A stretch of 64,000 nucleotides of DNA from Albula goreensis (taxonomy: Eukaryota; Chordata; Actinopteri; Albuliformes; Albulidae): positions 3,227,364 through 3,291,363 of the forward strand of contig CM040751.1 of assembly GCA_022829145.1 (NCBI GenBank). The letters are read 5' to 3'. The translations under genes and the position numbers were made by a program. Of the stretch, positions 50,215 through 61,586 are shown in pieces. Position 1 is the first letter of the stretch. Every line of letters starts with the position of its first letter. Below the pieces are notes generated by a model that was not told where the DNA came from, ran no database searches, and saw only the letters and a list, made by a program, of their open reading frames with translations.

Positions 50215-51440
50215 ATGGCTATCAGGAAACTCCTGACAGTTTACCCCACTGCTTTGTGGGTAGTCGTCCCTGACCACACTTCCCCTGGCATGGGGGTTGC
50301 CCTAATGGGAGTGATGGAGGGGGAATTCTTCTGGTTTCTCAGGGGGCCCTGCCACCGTCTCCTGTTGCTGGTCCTGTGGGGGAACAGCAGGCTCCCCCAA
50401 GCTCCAGTCCTCCGACCCTGCAGGAACACAGGGAACCTCATGGATGTCTCCCACTGGGTAGGCACACAGGTTGTTCCGGTGTAGGGTCCGGTACTCCCCA
50501 CCTCCCTCTGGCTGGATGATATACACCGGCTTGTCAGGCTGCACCTGGCCAGATTGACTGGCAACTGGGCATGGCACCCTGTCAGTACGAAGTGCCAGAC
50601 GTTCCCTGTGCTGCTGTGTATGACACTATTATACATGGTTGCAACAGGGCCAGCAGGCACTCCAGCCACTGGGACTACTCTTCTGCCTGCAAGGAGCCTA
50701 GAAGCTAAGCAATAGTTAGTTATTTGAGCCCACAGATCGTCGTCATCCTGCTGCAAGGCCTCCCAGTCCCACGTGGCCTCCACTGCCGCTCTTCTGTGCT
50801 GCACTGACCCTACAACCCCCTTGTCCCAGAATAACCGAGACCAAATGTCCTTGTTGGTATTGTGGGACTTGGACTTTATGGATCCAGGTCGTAGCTCGCC
50901 AGTTGAGCCACCAACCGCTGCTCGGGCACCCGAAGAGACGCTGTGCCTGGATGCACTTGGAGTTGTGGTCGGTGTGAGCCGTGACCTCAACTCCCCAGAG
51001 GTAATCCTAAAAGTTGTCTGTCACGGGCCACTCCAGCGCGAGTGGCTCTGGCTTGAAGGTGTAGTTGTAGTCATTGACCTTTGCGGTATGCAGGTTCTGG
51101 CTGGCATAGGTGAGCACCAAGGCACAAAGCGGGGCGGCCTTCAACTTCCTCAAGGCCTGCTGGCAGTCCGGACCTCACTCCACCTGCTGGGCTTGCTTAC
51201 CCTGAGTGGCAGTTCCCTAGAAAAAGGGGATGAATCTTCAGTAGTACCCAGCGAACCCCAGAAACACCCTCATCTGGTGTACTATCTCTGGATCCATAGC
51301 CTCCACCACCCCGGGCCAGGGGATCCACAACACCACGTTGTGCTCACCGTAGACCTGTGAGGAGTCAAGACAGGACTCAATTGCCGACGAGCACCAGCAG
51401 GGTAAGGCCAAGGGATGGCGGTGTACATTCATTATGCGGA
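50215..51440 (-). mobile_element. Truncated Ty3/gypsy-type pol remnant
   Basis: Fossil pol region of an LTR retroelement, read on the minus strand. Order: end of the reverse transcriptase with VFLGFAGYY (about 51241-51267), a stop, then the connection region; RNase H-like sequence with NDYNYTFKPEPLALEW (about 51035-51082) and TAHTDHNS (about 50960-50983); then, after a large gap where the integrase core should be, an integrase C-terminal segment with PVYIIQPEGG (about 50500-50529) and RTLHRNN. Many stops and shifts occur. The order fits the gypsy arrangement RT-RNase H-integrase. Protease, gag and most of RT are missing. It cannot encode a working element. Confidence 0.8.
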
Positions 51441-51720
51441 GGTGAACACTCCCCCCATGGTCTCACTAGAGCCTGAGCCACCTGCCATTCAACAGGCATG
51501 GCAGCCTCTCAAATGGACCCCCAGCATCATTTCTCAGCTGGCTGGTACCTCTACATCGCTGCTCCAGCTCAGACGCACCAGGTGCCAGGGCCTGCGCCTG
51601 AGCCCAATGGCACAGGGAAAAAACCCGCTCCCAGACTCGTCAAGCTTTACCCTGCTGAGAGCCAGAGAAAGTTAAGGCCCTGGGCTGCACAGTAACACTG
51701 GGACACGACATTCATCCCCA
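51441..51720 (-). mobile_element. GC-rich flank, probably more of the same retroelement
   Basis: Composition matches the gypsy remnant and contrasts with the AT-rich DNA beyond 51720. No domain is recognised, so membership is by continuity only. Confidence 0.3.
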
Positions 51721-52299
51721 ACAGGACACTATCCACCATTTCAAAATGAAACCATGAAGGCATATCAAACAACTGCGTAGATGTCAGGTGATCAGGAAAA
51801 GCAGTAGCCCTTAACTCCTCTGTCAGTGTTTGATGTTAAAAAAAGATGGAAGCCTTTGGCTCTTTACTGAGTACAGGCACGCAAAGACTACTATCCCCTT
51901 CCTAAGTCTGAGGAGAATTTTGTCAAAGGTTTTGCCACATTGGCAGCTTCTGTGAAAAAGATCTGAGAATAAATGTTGGAAAATATTTCACCACCTTCAG
52001 AGAGCTCAAATGTTTCAGAAACAATCATGTTCGTTGTTAAATATAACCGTGTAACCACGTTAGCTGCATGGGACGGGACTGGCACCAGTCCAAAGCCAGG
52101 AGCAGCACTCTACCCCACCCCCATATAAATAAAAGGTAATAAATTCATAAAATCTTTTAATAAAAATAATTATTTCAAACAGTTAAACAGCTGAGCAACT
52201 GAATAAGGTGAATAATTGTGTTTGTAGTTTGTGTGTGAGTGTGTATATGACTGTGGCACATGCATCATAATTTTCAAAATGTTTGCTTCCTTGAATTTT
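51721..52299. other. Spacer between the gypsy and hAT remnants
   Basis: AT-rich. Minor open frames, no product recognised. Confidence 0.5.
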
Positions 52300-52900
52300 T
52301 TTAATGCAAACTCATGAGTAATCTTAGCATACAATATTTTTTCTGCTAACCTTTTGATTGACACTTTTTTATCGTAAGTCTGCTGAGATATTCCTGACCC
52401 ATTGCTGACCTGAGATAAGTTTTAATAAGCTTCTCTCTGAAAATCTCCTCTCTGCAGAAGCCGCAGTTACTGTGCGAGTGATTTGAAGTACGGTCCTGAG
52501 ATTTGGGTAAAGTTCTTTAAACTCCTGGACAGCTGGTGATTCTCCCTTTTCTACAGATCTGATGATGTCAGACATCTGCTCTTGGTGGTTTACAACAGGA
52601 GTACAGTCCAAAATGAGCGAATAGCCTTTCGACCTTTCAATCACTGTCGCTATGATGTCCAGTATCTTTGAACTGAAGGGACCAATTAGCTCATTCTTAA
52701 TAAGGTTGCCAAGGTAGCGGGAATGACTGAATTGCCACCTTGGGACATGATCGATGTGTCGCTTCATCACAGGATCAACCTCTTTTAAGACACTCCCATT
52801 GGCTACTTCATAAAAAGTGGATGAAAAGCAAGGTTCCTGTCAGCCAATGAATGAGTAATGGCAATCGCTGGCAGGATGACATGTTGCCAACACAGTTTTA
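52300..52900 (-). mobile_element. Internally deleted hAT transposase
   Basis: Minus-strand remnant of a hAT-superfamily (Ac-like) transposase of the type related to ZMYM1-like proteins. From 52870 one frame reads AIAITHSLADRNLAF. The main frame (52770-52369, 133 codons) then reads through SRYLGNLIKNELIG and YSLILDCTP, where D is the expected first catalytic Asp. After HQEQMSDIIR it passes directly to the C-terminal dimerisation region (LYPNLRTVLQI, then AASAERRFSERSLLKLI). The central few hundred residues, including the second and third catalytic acids, are missing. After a frameshift the C-terminal end continues near 52360-52280 (SIKRLAEKILYAKITHEFAL). It is inactive. Family call is confident. 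Confidence 0.85.
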
Positions 52901-55900
52901 ACTTCCGCCATCGTTATTAGTCTACCAATGTCCACGGTATCTACCAGTGTTCGCTCTTCAGGACGCCTGTGGAACTCGATCTCTGTTTCTGGGCTTGTAG
53001 GCGGATAATTATCCCTCCCGATTCCCAGTACCAGCCAGAACCCTGTGGAGAAACTTTAAGCTCATATCTGGAAAAAACTTTTGGGGTTTAGTTAGTCAGA
53101 CTGCTCTCCTCAGTCGCAGCTTAATTTTACACCCATTTTATGGGATACATTATTCAGCCATCGACACTGAAATGATTAAATTGTCCGAAACAGTTTTAGT
53201 TTGGTTTAATAATAAATGTAACATTTCAAGCTGCTGTTTCTTCAGGCTCCTTTAGGATTGAGAGTAAGGTAAATACATAATCAAAGACCCCATTTTCTTC
53301 ATTTATCTCATTCTTTCATTTAATTCATGCCCATTCATTTTTAATGTACATTTAGAAAAACCAGATGCCATTTCTTGGCTGTGAAAACATCTTTCTAAAC
53401 CGCATATCTCCAAATAAAATGATCTAGACTGAATTCAGAGGTAGATCTTACAAGTGAAAGATGTAAGACTGCTCTGGCTTCTTTTTTTGTTTTGGTTGTG
53501 AGCTGACTGAGGTGAGTTCGGTTGCTCAGTCTTTGAAACTCTCCCTCAGATTATAAAACGCTTCATTGAGCCCACTTAGCACTTGTTGGAACGAGCCCAA
53601 GGGCCTGCCTAAGCCACAGCTGGATCCTCTGGTCTTCGCCTTTGTACCGGCCGGTCACATGACACCGCTAAATTGGATGGGAACTGTGTCACCCTCTCAT
53701 GCCCACCGGAGAACGGTCACTGAACATAATCTGAGGTAAAATATGGTAAATCCTTCAGAGCTTGGTGGCCGTGTGTTGTGTTTCCTAGCGATATGCTGTG
53801 TGACACGCCATCTAGAGGTCCTGGAAACCATGGGTGGAGCCATGAATACTATTGCTCCTCTGTATGGCTGTTTGTCTCGGGGGGGTGGGGTAAGGGTGGG
53901 GGAATGAGCATTTTGATGGGCTTGAGGGCGTGGGGTTAGCGTGAAGTGTGTGGTATCTGTTGTCAGGGGGGTGGGGGAGGGGGTTTGAAGGAAGTACTGT
54001 ATATAACTGATTCTGTAGTCCTTATTTCAAATGGAAGTCAAATCCAGACATCATGAACCTGAAAAATACATGGCCTCCATCAGCTCTTGAGTATAATGAC
54101 TGCAAGACTGAATTTCTTGGGGGATAGTCTGCCATGTTGAGAGTAAGAAGAACAGGCAATTATATTTAGTCGTGAAATTATTTTCTAAAACTTACTGGCA
54201 GCAGAGAAAGGACAGTGCTGAGGTAATAAGACAGGTTCTTTTCGATAATATTAAGTCTTCATCCTAGCTGCCAAACGATTAAGCTGCCAAATGCTGTATT
54301 ATATTCTCACTTTGAAATCAAATATTTCCTCACAGGAAACTATCGCTGACATAGTCTGCAATAAATATGGGTTTTTAATGGACCAATAAGCTCCATAATA
54401 GCCTTTAACAGAGCAATAAGGTACAGGAGATCGGTATGCCATGAAAATTGGAATGACCAGAGGGTGTTGTAAAAGGTATGCATGCACATTTATCAAGATT
54501 TTTGGTTATGACTTGAACGGTGATAAATGACAGGTGGCCAGATGCAGGAATGGGCAACAATATAATTTTAACTGAAATAACTGTAAGCACTTATGGAATT
54601 ATGAACATGCAATTGAGAATGGGATAACTTGAATGGAGGCTAATTACATTCACCTTCAGAATTCTCAGGGAACCGAGGGGTTTTCCCATGTGTCTTTCAG
54701 CAATTTCCAGAGACTGGTGAAGATTTTACAGTATATCTTATTTAGTGTTATGTTAAAGTGGAAGGTTGTATTTGGACATTTATAGAGGAGATTATGACAA
54801 ACACAGATATGAAACCACAGTTTTATATATGTTACCTCTGTTCCTTTAAATTCAACATGAGGCCAAGTTTCTAAAATCCCGGAGCGTGGCAGTAATCATG
54901 ATGTACCTTATTGCTTGTATAAAATCAATTCACATTTATGAATTTGGAGACCTGAGACATTTAAAAACCACATGTTTATTGCTCATACGGTGAATATTAT
55001 CACTCTGCATATTTCCTGAGAACACTGTCTTGTTGAATATTATATATTGTTATTATATCGGATTTTAAATATCTAGGAGAATATTATTATCGTGTATAGT
55101 TTCTCTCTAAACATTATCGCCACCTGCGCCAGACTGCTAGCCCTGGTGCTGATCCCTCCCCCATCCAGGGCGAATGTAGGGTCGGATCTCTCTCCTGAGC
55201 CCAGTGGAGAGGTGTGTTTGGGGGCAGACAGAGCTGCAGCCCCCTCCAGCCCAGCGCAGACCGGCCCAGCCCCAGGCTCTGTTCCGTAATGGTGCATCCG
55301 GGGATAATTACCATCGATGACTGATTACAGCGGTGGCTGACTCCGGGCAGTAAGAAAACCATGGCAACAGATTTCCGCCACACTTATCATTGGGCAGAAA
55401 AAGAGCAGGTTGACAGAGAGGTTGTAGAGGCCGTATAAGGGACAGATATTTGTAAATAATGTTTCAATCTAGAATTTTTTGCGCTAATGAAAGCGCTTGA
55501 CTTCCACACGGGAGCGAACAAGAGGAACAAGACGGTGAATTCCTAATATCCCAGTGGAGATCAGGGCCCATCTCTGTACTGACACTGCGTTTTCATCCAT
55601 TACACAATTTCTGCTGTCTTTCTTTCAGTGATGTATAAAATAGGCAATCGTCGGACTGCTGGGGAGCAGAAAGCTCAGCAGCAATAAACGATGAAGGATA
55701 ATTTACTCAGGACACATTCCCTCTGACTCACAACCATTATTAAGGGCGGGGCCTACTTTCTTCAGTGTGACCTTAAACTGGTTTACAGGGCGAAATACGA
55801 GACTAACCTGATTTTTGCAGCACGTCTAAATTTCAAGAGGAATCCAAAGAAGTTTGGTAAAAGGTTCAAAAACATGAGGCCGCTAAAGAGGTCAAAATGG

Positions 55901-57183
55901 CCAACTGCCAGATCAATAAAATGGAGAGCAGATGAACCATTAAAAATGCAAATGTCTTTCTGCCACTTCCCCTCCCCCCCCCTTACCCATAATAGTCACA
56001 CCCTTTAACCACTTGAAGTGCTCTGTGCTTTTATTTTTATGAAATTTTATTTATCCATTGTGTGAGAAAGAACAGCAAATTGAAAAAAAAAAATATCACA
56101 GAGACTGTTATTGTTTAGTTCTGTGTCATTTGGCCACTAACCTTGTGTGTTTACTTGCGTTCTGTTTGGCTAATCCGCGCTCCACGGCAGGATTTTCTAA
56201 ACGATCCACACATTATGGATTCTATTTTTGTAAAGACAGTGATGCAGACGCACCCAGATAATAACAGAGTTGTTCATTATATCCCTCTGCAAATGGAATA
56301 TTTATCACCTCCATCCGTTTCTCACCTATACAGATCACTTAGCGGAAGACAGGTCTGTGATAATTCTGTAAGGCCGTTCTCATTATCGTTCCAAAGCCAT
56401 ACAAATAAGTGCATTACTTGTGAGTTGATCTTTTTTTTTAAATTAATGTACGAATATCGGTCAGTTTAAGACTTGGTTGCAACACTGAGAAACCAACATT
56501 TAAGATACAAAATAGTATTTATTATTGATTATTGATTTAATACAGATATAATCTGGGCATTTCAAATGCTGGCAGGAGAAAGAGAACATTTTTTTTGGAT
56601 TAGAAGCTAAAACATCATTGTCATTGTGACCACAAAATCCACTGTAGCTGCATTAAAAACCACTAAAAGAAGCTAAATTGACTGTGTGATCATGGAGAGC
56701 AATTAGCTTCTAAAACCACGCATACATCCTACATTATGTGTATCTATACATTAGCCTTATTCCAGGACTACTTATCTCCGCCCTGTTTATGGTATGTATG
56801 CTATCCACAACTCCTGAGGTCTTGCGACTTGAGGACTTGCGACGTTTGTAGGCTGTAATGATACGCAGGTTCAGTAGGTTTTGGTCAAAAATATTTTGAA
56901 GCAGGTCTGACTAGTGTTAAAAGTTGAACAAAACTTATTTGGTCAGTAGTTGAAGTATAAGATATTGAAGTAGCGGACTGTAGAGGTTCAAACAAAAATG
57001 ACTTTAAGAAAATAAAGACAGGAAAAGGAACAAAAGGGGCTATAGTGTCATGGACATGATTCTAATTTCAGAGAGAGAAAAAGATTCTATTTGAGAGAAA
57101 CAATTCACATACAAAAATTTATAAAACAATATCTTTGAGAAATATTTGAATGATGTTGAACGATTTCTACACCAAAATATGAT
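52901..57183. other. Intergenic DNA upstream and downstream of G-rich tracts
   Basis: No gene is recognised. Two G-rich tracts lie at 53879-53983. A GC-rich patch at 55120-55370 includes open frames on both strands and an X-box-like CCATGGCAAC at 55359-55368; it is a candidate regulatory element. Confidence 0.45.
53879..53983 (+). repeat. Two G-quadruplex-prone tracts
   Basis: G runs at 53879-53902 (7, 4, 3 and 5 G) and 53966-53983 (6, 5 and 5 G). Confidence 0.8.
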
Positions 57184-57189
57184 TTTATT
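57184..57189 (-). terminator. Putative claudin polyadenylation signal AATAAA
   Basis: TTTATT on the plus strand is AATAAA on the minus strand, about 415 bases past the claudin stop codon. It is the first canonical signal I see downstream and implies a 3' UTR of a little over 400 bases. The hexamer is common in AT-rich DNA, so this is a positional inference. Confidence 0.45.
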
Positions 57190-57602
57190 CTATGTGAAAT
57201 AATACAAAATATTTGCCGTCCTTGGCTTGCAACTGCTGTTTTAAAAGAAAAGAATGAGCTTACAGCTGCAAAAGAAGCAAGGGTAAAACATAATTAGGCC
57301 TCGTTCAATGAAAATATAAACTAATGACATTCAACGTCATATACATATTATGATCATTTTGCGGCTCATCATGGTTCTGCAGGGTTTTTTTTTGTTACTC
57401 AGCACTTGATTAGATAGTACAGCAGCTGACATAGACGGCTCTGCTGGTTGAAGTGGTCGATGAAAACAAAAACTAGAACATCATGGGGCTCTCCAGACAT
57501 AGCGTTTGCTGTCCCTGTTTTAAACGGATACACAAACGCACCTCATTTCAAATGAACAGGGGATTGGAATCCCTTCGGTTGTCCAAGAGAACTAGAATTG
57601 TT

Positions 57603-58364
57603 TCAGATGTAAGTCCCGGGTGCGTATGGTCTTGCAGCGGAGTAGGCAGGTTTGGGCGCATACTGTGCTGGAGCTGTATTCGGTCTTCCCTGCGTATACG
57701 TGTTCCCAGGTGCGTAAGTTGGACCATTCGCTACGGATCCTGGGTAGTACTGGGTAGAGTAGTACTGAGGCGGATAGCCCCTGTAGCCGTACCTGTCGTT
57801 TTGTGGTGGACAGGAACTACAGAGGATAGAACCACCAATCAAAAGCAGAGCAGAGGTCCCCCATCCAATGAAAATAGAGGCACCCAGCTCCCTCTTCTGA
57901 GCCTCAGAGACTAAGGGGCTCTGGTAGTCCGTGATGGTGATGGTGGCCGACCAGCAGATGGGGATCAGGCAGACGGCCCCTGAAACGATGCAGAGTACGC
58001 CGCCGAAGATCACCATGTTGGCCTTGGAGGAGTCACCGTCCAGGCACCCGGTGCACTCGCCCCCGATGAACGACAGGGTGAGGCCGATGAATCCGAGCAG
58101 GATGGAGACGACGATGAGGGCGCGGGCGGCCTGCAGGTCGCGCGAGAGCTTGAGCAGGGCCTCGTGCATGCGGCACTGCATCTGGCCCGTGCTCTGCATC
58201 ACGCAGTTCATCCAGAGCCCGTCCCAAACCACCTGCCCCGTCACGATGTTGGCGCCCACGTAGGTCGTCACCCTCCACATGGGGACGCCGCACACGATGA
58301 TCACCCCCAGGAAACCGACGAAACAGAAGACTTGCCCCGTAACCTCCCGAAAGATCTTCCCCAT
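57603..58364 (-). CDS. Claudin, claudin-3/4-like, single exon
   Basis: This encodes a 253-residue claudin, a four-pass tight-junction protein that seals or forms pores in the paracellular space. Landmarks fall at the family positions: W30, G49-L50-W51, C54, C64 (the loop-1 disulfide pair) and R81. Four hydrophobic segments lie near residues 8-28, 82-102, 117-137 and 161-181. Loop 2 carries D146, P150 and R158. The C182/C185 pair after the last membrane segment is a likely palmitoylation site. The tail (186-253) is long, has 13 tyrosines and ends GTYI, where most claudins end in YV. The start is the ATG at 58364, with an ACC-ATG-G context; the frame extends upstream only through a GTG, which is unlikely in a eukaryote. 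The CDS has no introns, as is common for claudin-3/4-type genes, and is much GC-richer than its surroundings. The family assignment is very sure; the exact paralogue needs a phylogeny. Confidence 0.97.
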   Translation of the reverse strand: MGKIFREVTGQVFCFVGFLGVIIVCGVPMWRVTTYVGANIVTGQVVWDGLWMNCVMQSTGQMQCRMHEALLKLSRDLQAARALIVVSILLGFIGLTLSFIGGECTGCLDGDSSKANMVIFGGVLCIVSGAVCLIPICWSATITITDYQSPLVSEAQKRELGASIFIGWGTSALLLIGGSILCSSCPPQNDRYGYRGYPPQYYSTQYYPGSVANGPTYAPGNTYTQGRPNTAPAQYAPKPAYSAARPYAPGTYI

Positions 58365-58400
58365 GGTAAGCTCCCGGCAGTGACCAGCCACAAGTAGCGG
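57900..58400. other. CpG-rich segment over the claudin 5' half
   Basis: The first half of the claudin CDS is dense in CpG (for example gcgcgggcgg and gtcgcgcgag near 58110-58145), against an AT-rich and CpG-poor background. It may act as a small CpG island around the start, or may only reflect high GC at third codon positions. I have not computed an observed/expected ratio. Confidence 0.5.
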
Positions 58401-58480
58401 AATACGAACCCAGTCTCGTCAAGTCAAGGAGAAGTTAACCACACCCCACTGAACATAAAACCCTGAGGGGGAGGGGTTTA
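58365..58480 (-). promoter_or_regulatory. Putative claudin core promoter and 5' UTR
   Basis: Reading the minus strand toward the start codon, there is a C-rich GC-box or KLF-like run (CCCCTCCCCCTC, about 58465-58477), then a TATA-like TTTTATG (about 58454-58460), then a CACCC-type element (about 58437-58448). If the TATA-like motif is used, transcription would start near 58425-58430 and give a 5' UTR of about 60-65 bases. The motifs are visible; their use as a promoter is inferred. Confidence 0.45.
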
Positions 58481-60684
58481 CAATTATCAAATGGGTTTCT
58501 TTTAAACATTTCTGGCCTAACTAGTTTCCCCAAACCAGAACCCCCAAAACAATTCATTGTGTTTTGCCTCGCTTCTTCATCAAAGCCCAAAACCATCTGC
58601 CAGCAGTGGGGTATGCCATGTTTCTATGCGTTGTATCTGCATGCGTACGATTAGGACGCGTCCCTTCACTAGGCCCAGTTACACAATACTGGCACTGATT
58701 TCACACCTCATAAAGTATATCACTGAAAGGCATTTCTTAATAGCTCTGCGCGCTGATTTTTATTCCAACGGAACGGAGCTGACCAGGTTTCATTCGGCCG
58801 CTAATTTATCACTGGTCTCAATGTAAAATCTCTTGGCATTTATCTGCTATATGTTCTGAGTGATTTTTCATTTTAGAGTAGATTCCAGGTGTCTTAATGA
58901 ATTAATCTACAGCAGTTATCTGCTCAAGTCCCCTGGTGGAGGGTGCTATGCAATTACCCTTGTGTGTGTGCATTCATATGCGTGTGTTTGTGTCCGTCCA
59001 TACATTTTAAAGTAGAAGAGTAATGGACAGGAATGCTAAAAACTTTGTAATTGAAATCTTGGAAGAATTTTAAATGTTAAATAATTTTCAAGCATTAAAT
59101 AATTCCGAAATAAGAGACTCTTAAATTAATCTAATGAATCTGCTTGGATGTCTTGTTGGATCAAGTGTCCCAAATTATGAAACATAATTTTCCATTTTCA
59201 TTAACACTGGTGTAATTAGCCAGATTTAAATCAGTATTACTTAATATTCATGAACTGTGGTCATCCAACAGCTGTATAGCCGTATTCTCCTGGCCGTAAC
59301 CAGATCCACAACATGAATACAGCTCATCATGAACATAACTCTAACATACACAATGCAACCTGTGGTATTGCTTTGTGTATTTCTATTTATGGGGCTCTTA
59401 TGAAAATAATGTGTTTCTATTGTATTTCATATTACACGTCATGCTTTTGTACCATGCATAAGACATGGCACAAGTTTTCTCCTGTTGTATGTGTCACATG
59501 TACCCATTACATTTCTTATACAGCATGAGGTATTGTGTTACCTTGTATTTATAACCAGTTATATTGATTAAAATTCTATGTCATTTTAAGCAACAGGAAA
59601 TGAATATAGTCAACCGCCATTTGGTATGTAGCACTATGCAAGTCACAGTTTTTCATATTTAATTGATTAGCCTTCTGTGATTTGAACTATGGGTTTTTCT
59701 GACCTAATATTGTTCAGTCGGGAAACTGCGCTGGCCAGTGTTCTGACTCACACAGTACATTAGCTAAAGAGAGTGAAGGGTTGATAGGCCATTTCTCTGT
59801 GTTTGGCTGATTCATTCTGTAGACCTGATAAACCAGTTGATGGATCGTTTAGCCAGTTTCACCTGGGCTGCTGCAGGGAGGGGCTGAAGTGTTGGAGATT
59901 TTATGTTAATGCTTTCTGTTGGGACTCCTGGCCCCTCTGTCTGTTGTCAGAAGGAGAGCAGCCTAGCTGTTTATCATATATTTACCTTAGCAGCTAGGAG
60001 ATTGCTTTTTTCATAGGGGGGTGGGCGCAAGTGCCATGGAAACAGGCCTGCTTGTCCAATCACAGGCCAGGAAAGTACCCTGTGCAGTGTCTCTGTTGAT
60101 CATATGGGGAATAAACTGATTAAAACAATTTTAATTGATGTAAAAATGTTTTACATGCATCCTGAGAAGCAGAGCGACCAACTGGTAACTGGTGCAGTGT
60201 ATAGATACCTCCAGAACAATGCTAAGAGCATTAGCCAGCAAAATAAATGAAAGTTAATGATAACAGCTATGTTGCTGCTCTCAAAAGTGAGTAAATCTGG
60301 GTTGTTATTCATTTATACTGTTACGGAGCTATATGTGGCATTTGTGATGAGTAAAATGACCCATTTTATGAATTACAAAAAGATTATATTGACTTAATGT
60401 GTTTTGGCCATTTCCACCTCTGATTCCAATTGGTGTGAGACATAATTCTCGAGATTTGGTTTGGTAAACCTGTAGATACACCACTGGTCTTAAAAAACTA
60501 TGCTGACCAGCTGTGTCAGGGATTCAGCTCCTTGCCAAAAATAACAGTGACTTTTGGATGAATAAAATACACAGTTTGTCAAAAATCACTTTAGAAATAT
60601 TGGTGATAAAAAACATAACCTAATTTTTGGTATTTCTTTCTGACATGCAATATGTACTCAGGCTCCTATCTTCCCACAGAGAGG

Positions 60685-60686
<2 letters not shown>
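58481..60686. other. Intergenic DNA upstream of the claudin
   Basis: No gene is recognised. Contains one copy of a 38-bp direct repeat (59361-59398) and an X-box-like GTGCCATGGAAAC at 60031-60043. Regulatory sequence for the claudin could lie here. Confidence 0.45.

Positions 60687-60771
<85 letters not shown>
60687..60771. repeat. (GT)n microsatellite, about 42 copies
   Basis: Uninterrupted GT for about 85 bases. Confidence 0.99.
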
Positions 60772-60774
<3 letters not shown>

Positions 60775-61493
60775 ACCTTGGACCCACCTAAGAAGGTGCA
60801 GTATGTCAGTCCGTTTATTTAAATAAAACAATTTTAAATAAAACAACTACGACTTGATTTTAGGCATAGCTCTGTTTGGCCATAACCTCCAATCAAAACG
60901 TCTGATCGCACCTAATCTTCAGCCTTACCCACCCAAATGCTAATTTTTGTAACATTTGCGCTTCAAGAAAAAAAATGATGAGCGTTTCAGTCTGAAAGTA
61001 GAAAATTCACTCAGTGTTACAGCTACCTCCGCCTAATTCTAGGTATAAGATCGGGCCCTGAGGAGCTAAACCATTTTCAGATAAAAAATTTAAATGCCCC
61101 CAACATATGTTTACTGCTTTTTGTGTAGACAAATGTATCCATTTATTTAAAATTTATTTATCATATTTTATTCATGGTAGATTGATTTGGCTCCTTGTTC
61201 TCTGCAAGGAAACTTGAACAGTGTTTGTACGATTGGACACCGGGAACAAACATTTGGCTGTGATTGTGTTTGATTGATTTTACCCCTGGAAACATGTCTG
61301 ATTTCAATAATAAATGTGTTTATCAGATATGCAAGCAGTACTCCCAAAGCAGTAATAGACATTATCATACTATTAGAAAATGAATAGGCTTTCTAGTGTC
61401 CATGATTACATCTATCACCTATAAGGAAATTGAGTTATATGTCAATAAGACGCCATTCTTTAGTCTGTATTAGGGAAACTGCCACCCATTATT

Positions 61494-61494
<1 letters not shown>
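60772..61494. other. Spacer between two dinucleotide arrays
   Basis: AT-rich with no gene recognised. Confidence 0.6.

Positions 61495-61583
<89 letters not shown>
61495..61583. repeat. (CA)n microsatellite, about 44 copies
   Basis: Uninterrupted CA for about 89 bases, in opposite orientation to the GT array about 720 bases away. Confidence 0.99.

Positions 61584-61586
<3 letters not shown>

Noticed and set aside
57483-58397. Plus-strand open frames across the claudin (143, 110 and 77 codons)
   Set aside because: Antisense shadows of the claudin CDS with no recognisable domain.
58033-58422. 129-codon minus-strand frame rich in Arg, Pro and His
   Set aside because: It is a shifted-frame shadow of the GC-rich claudin CDS; the claudin frame carries all family landmarks.
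60658-60846. Thr-His repeat frame on the minus strand
   Set aside because: Translation of the (GT)n array.
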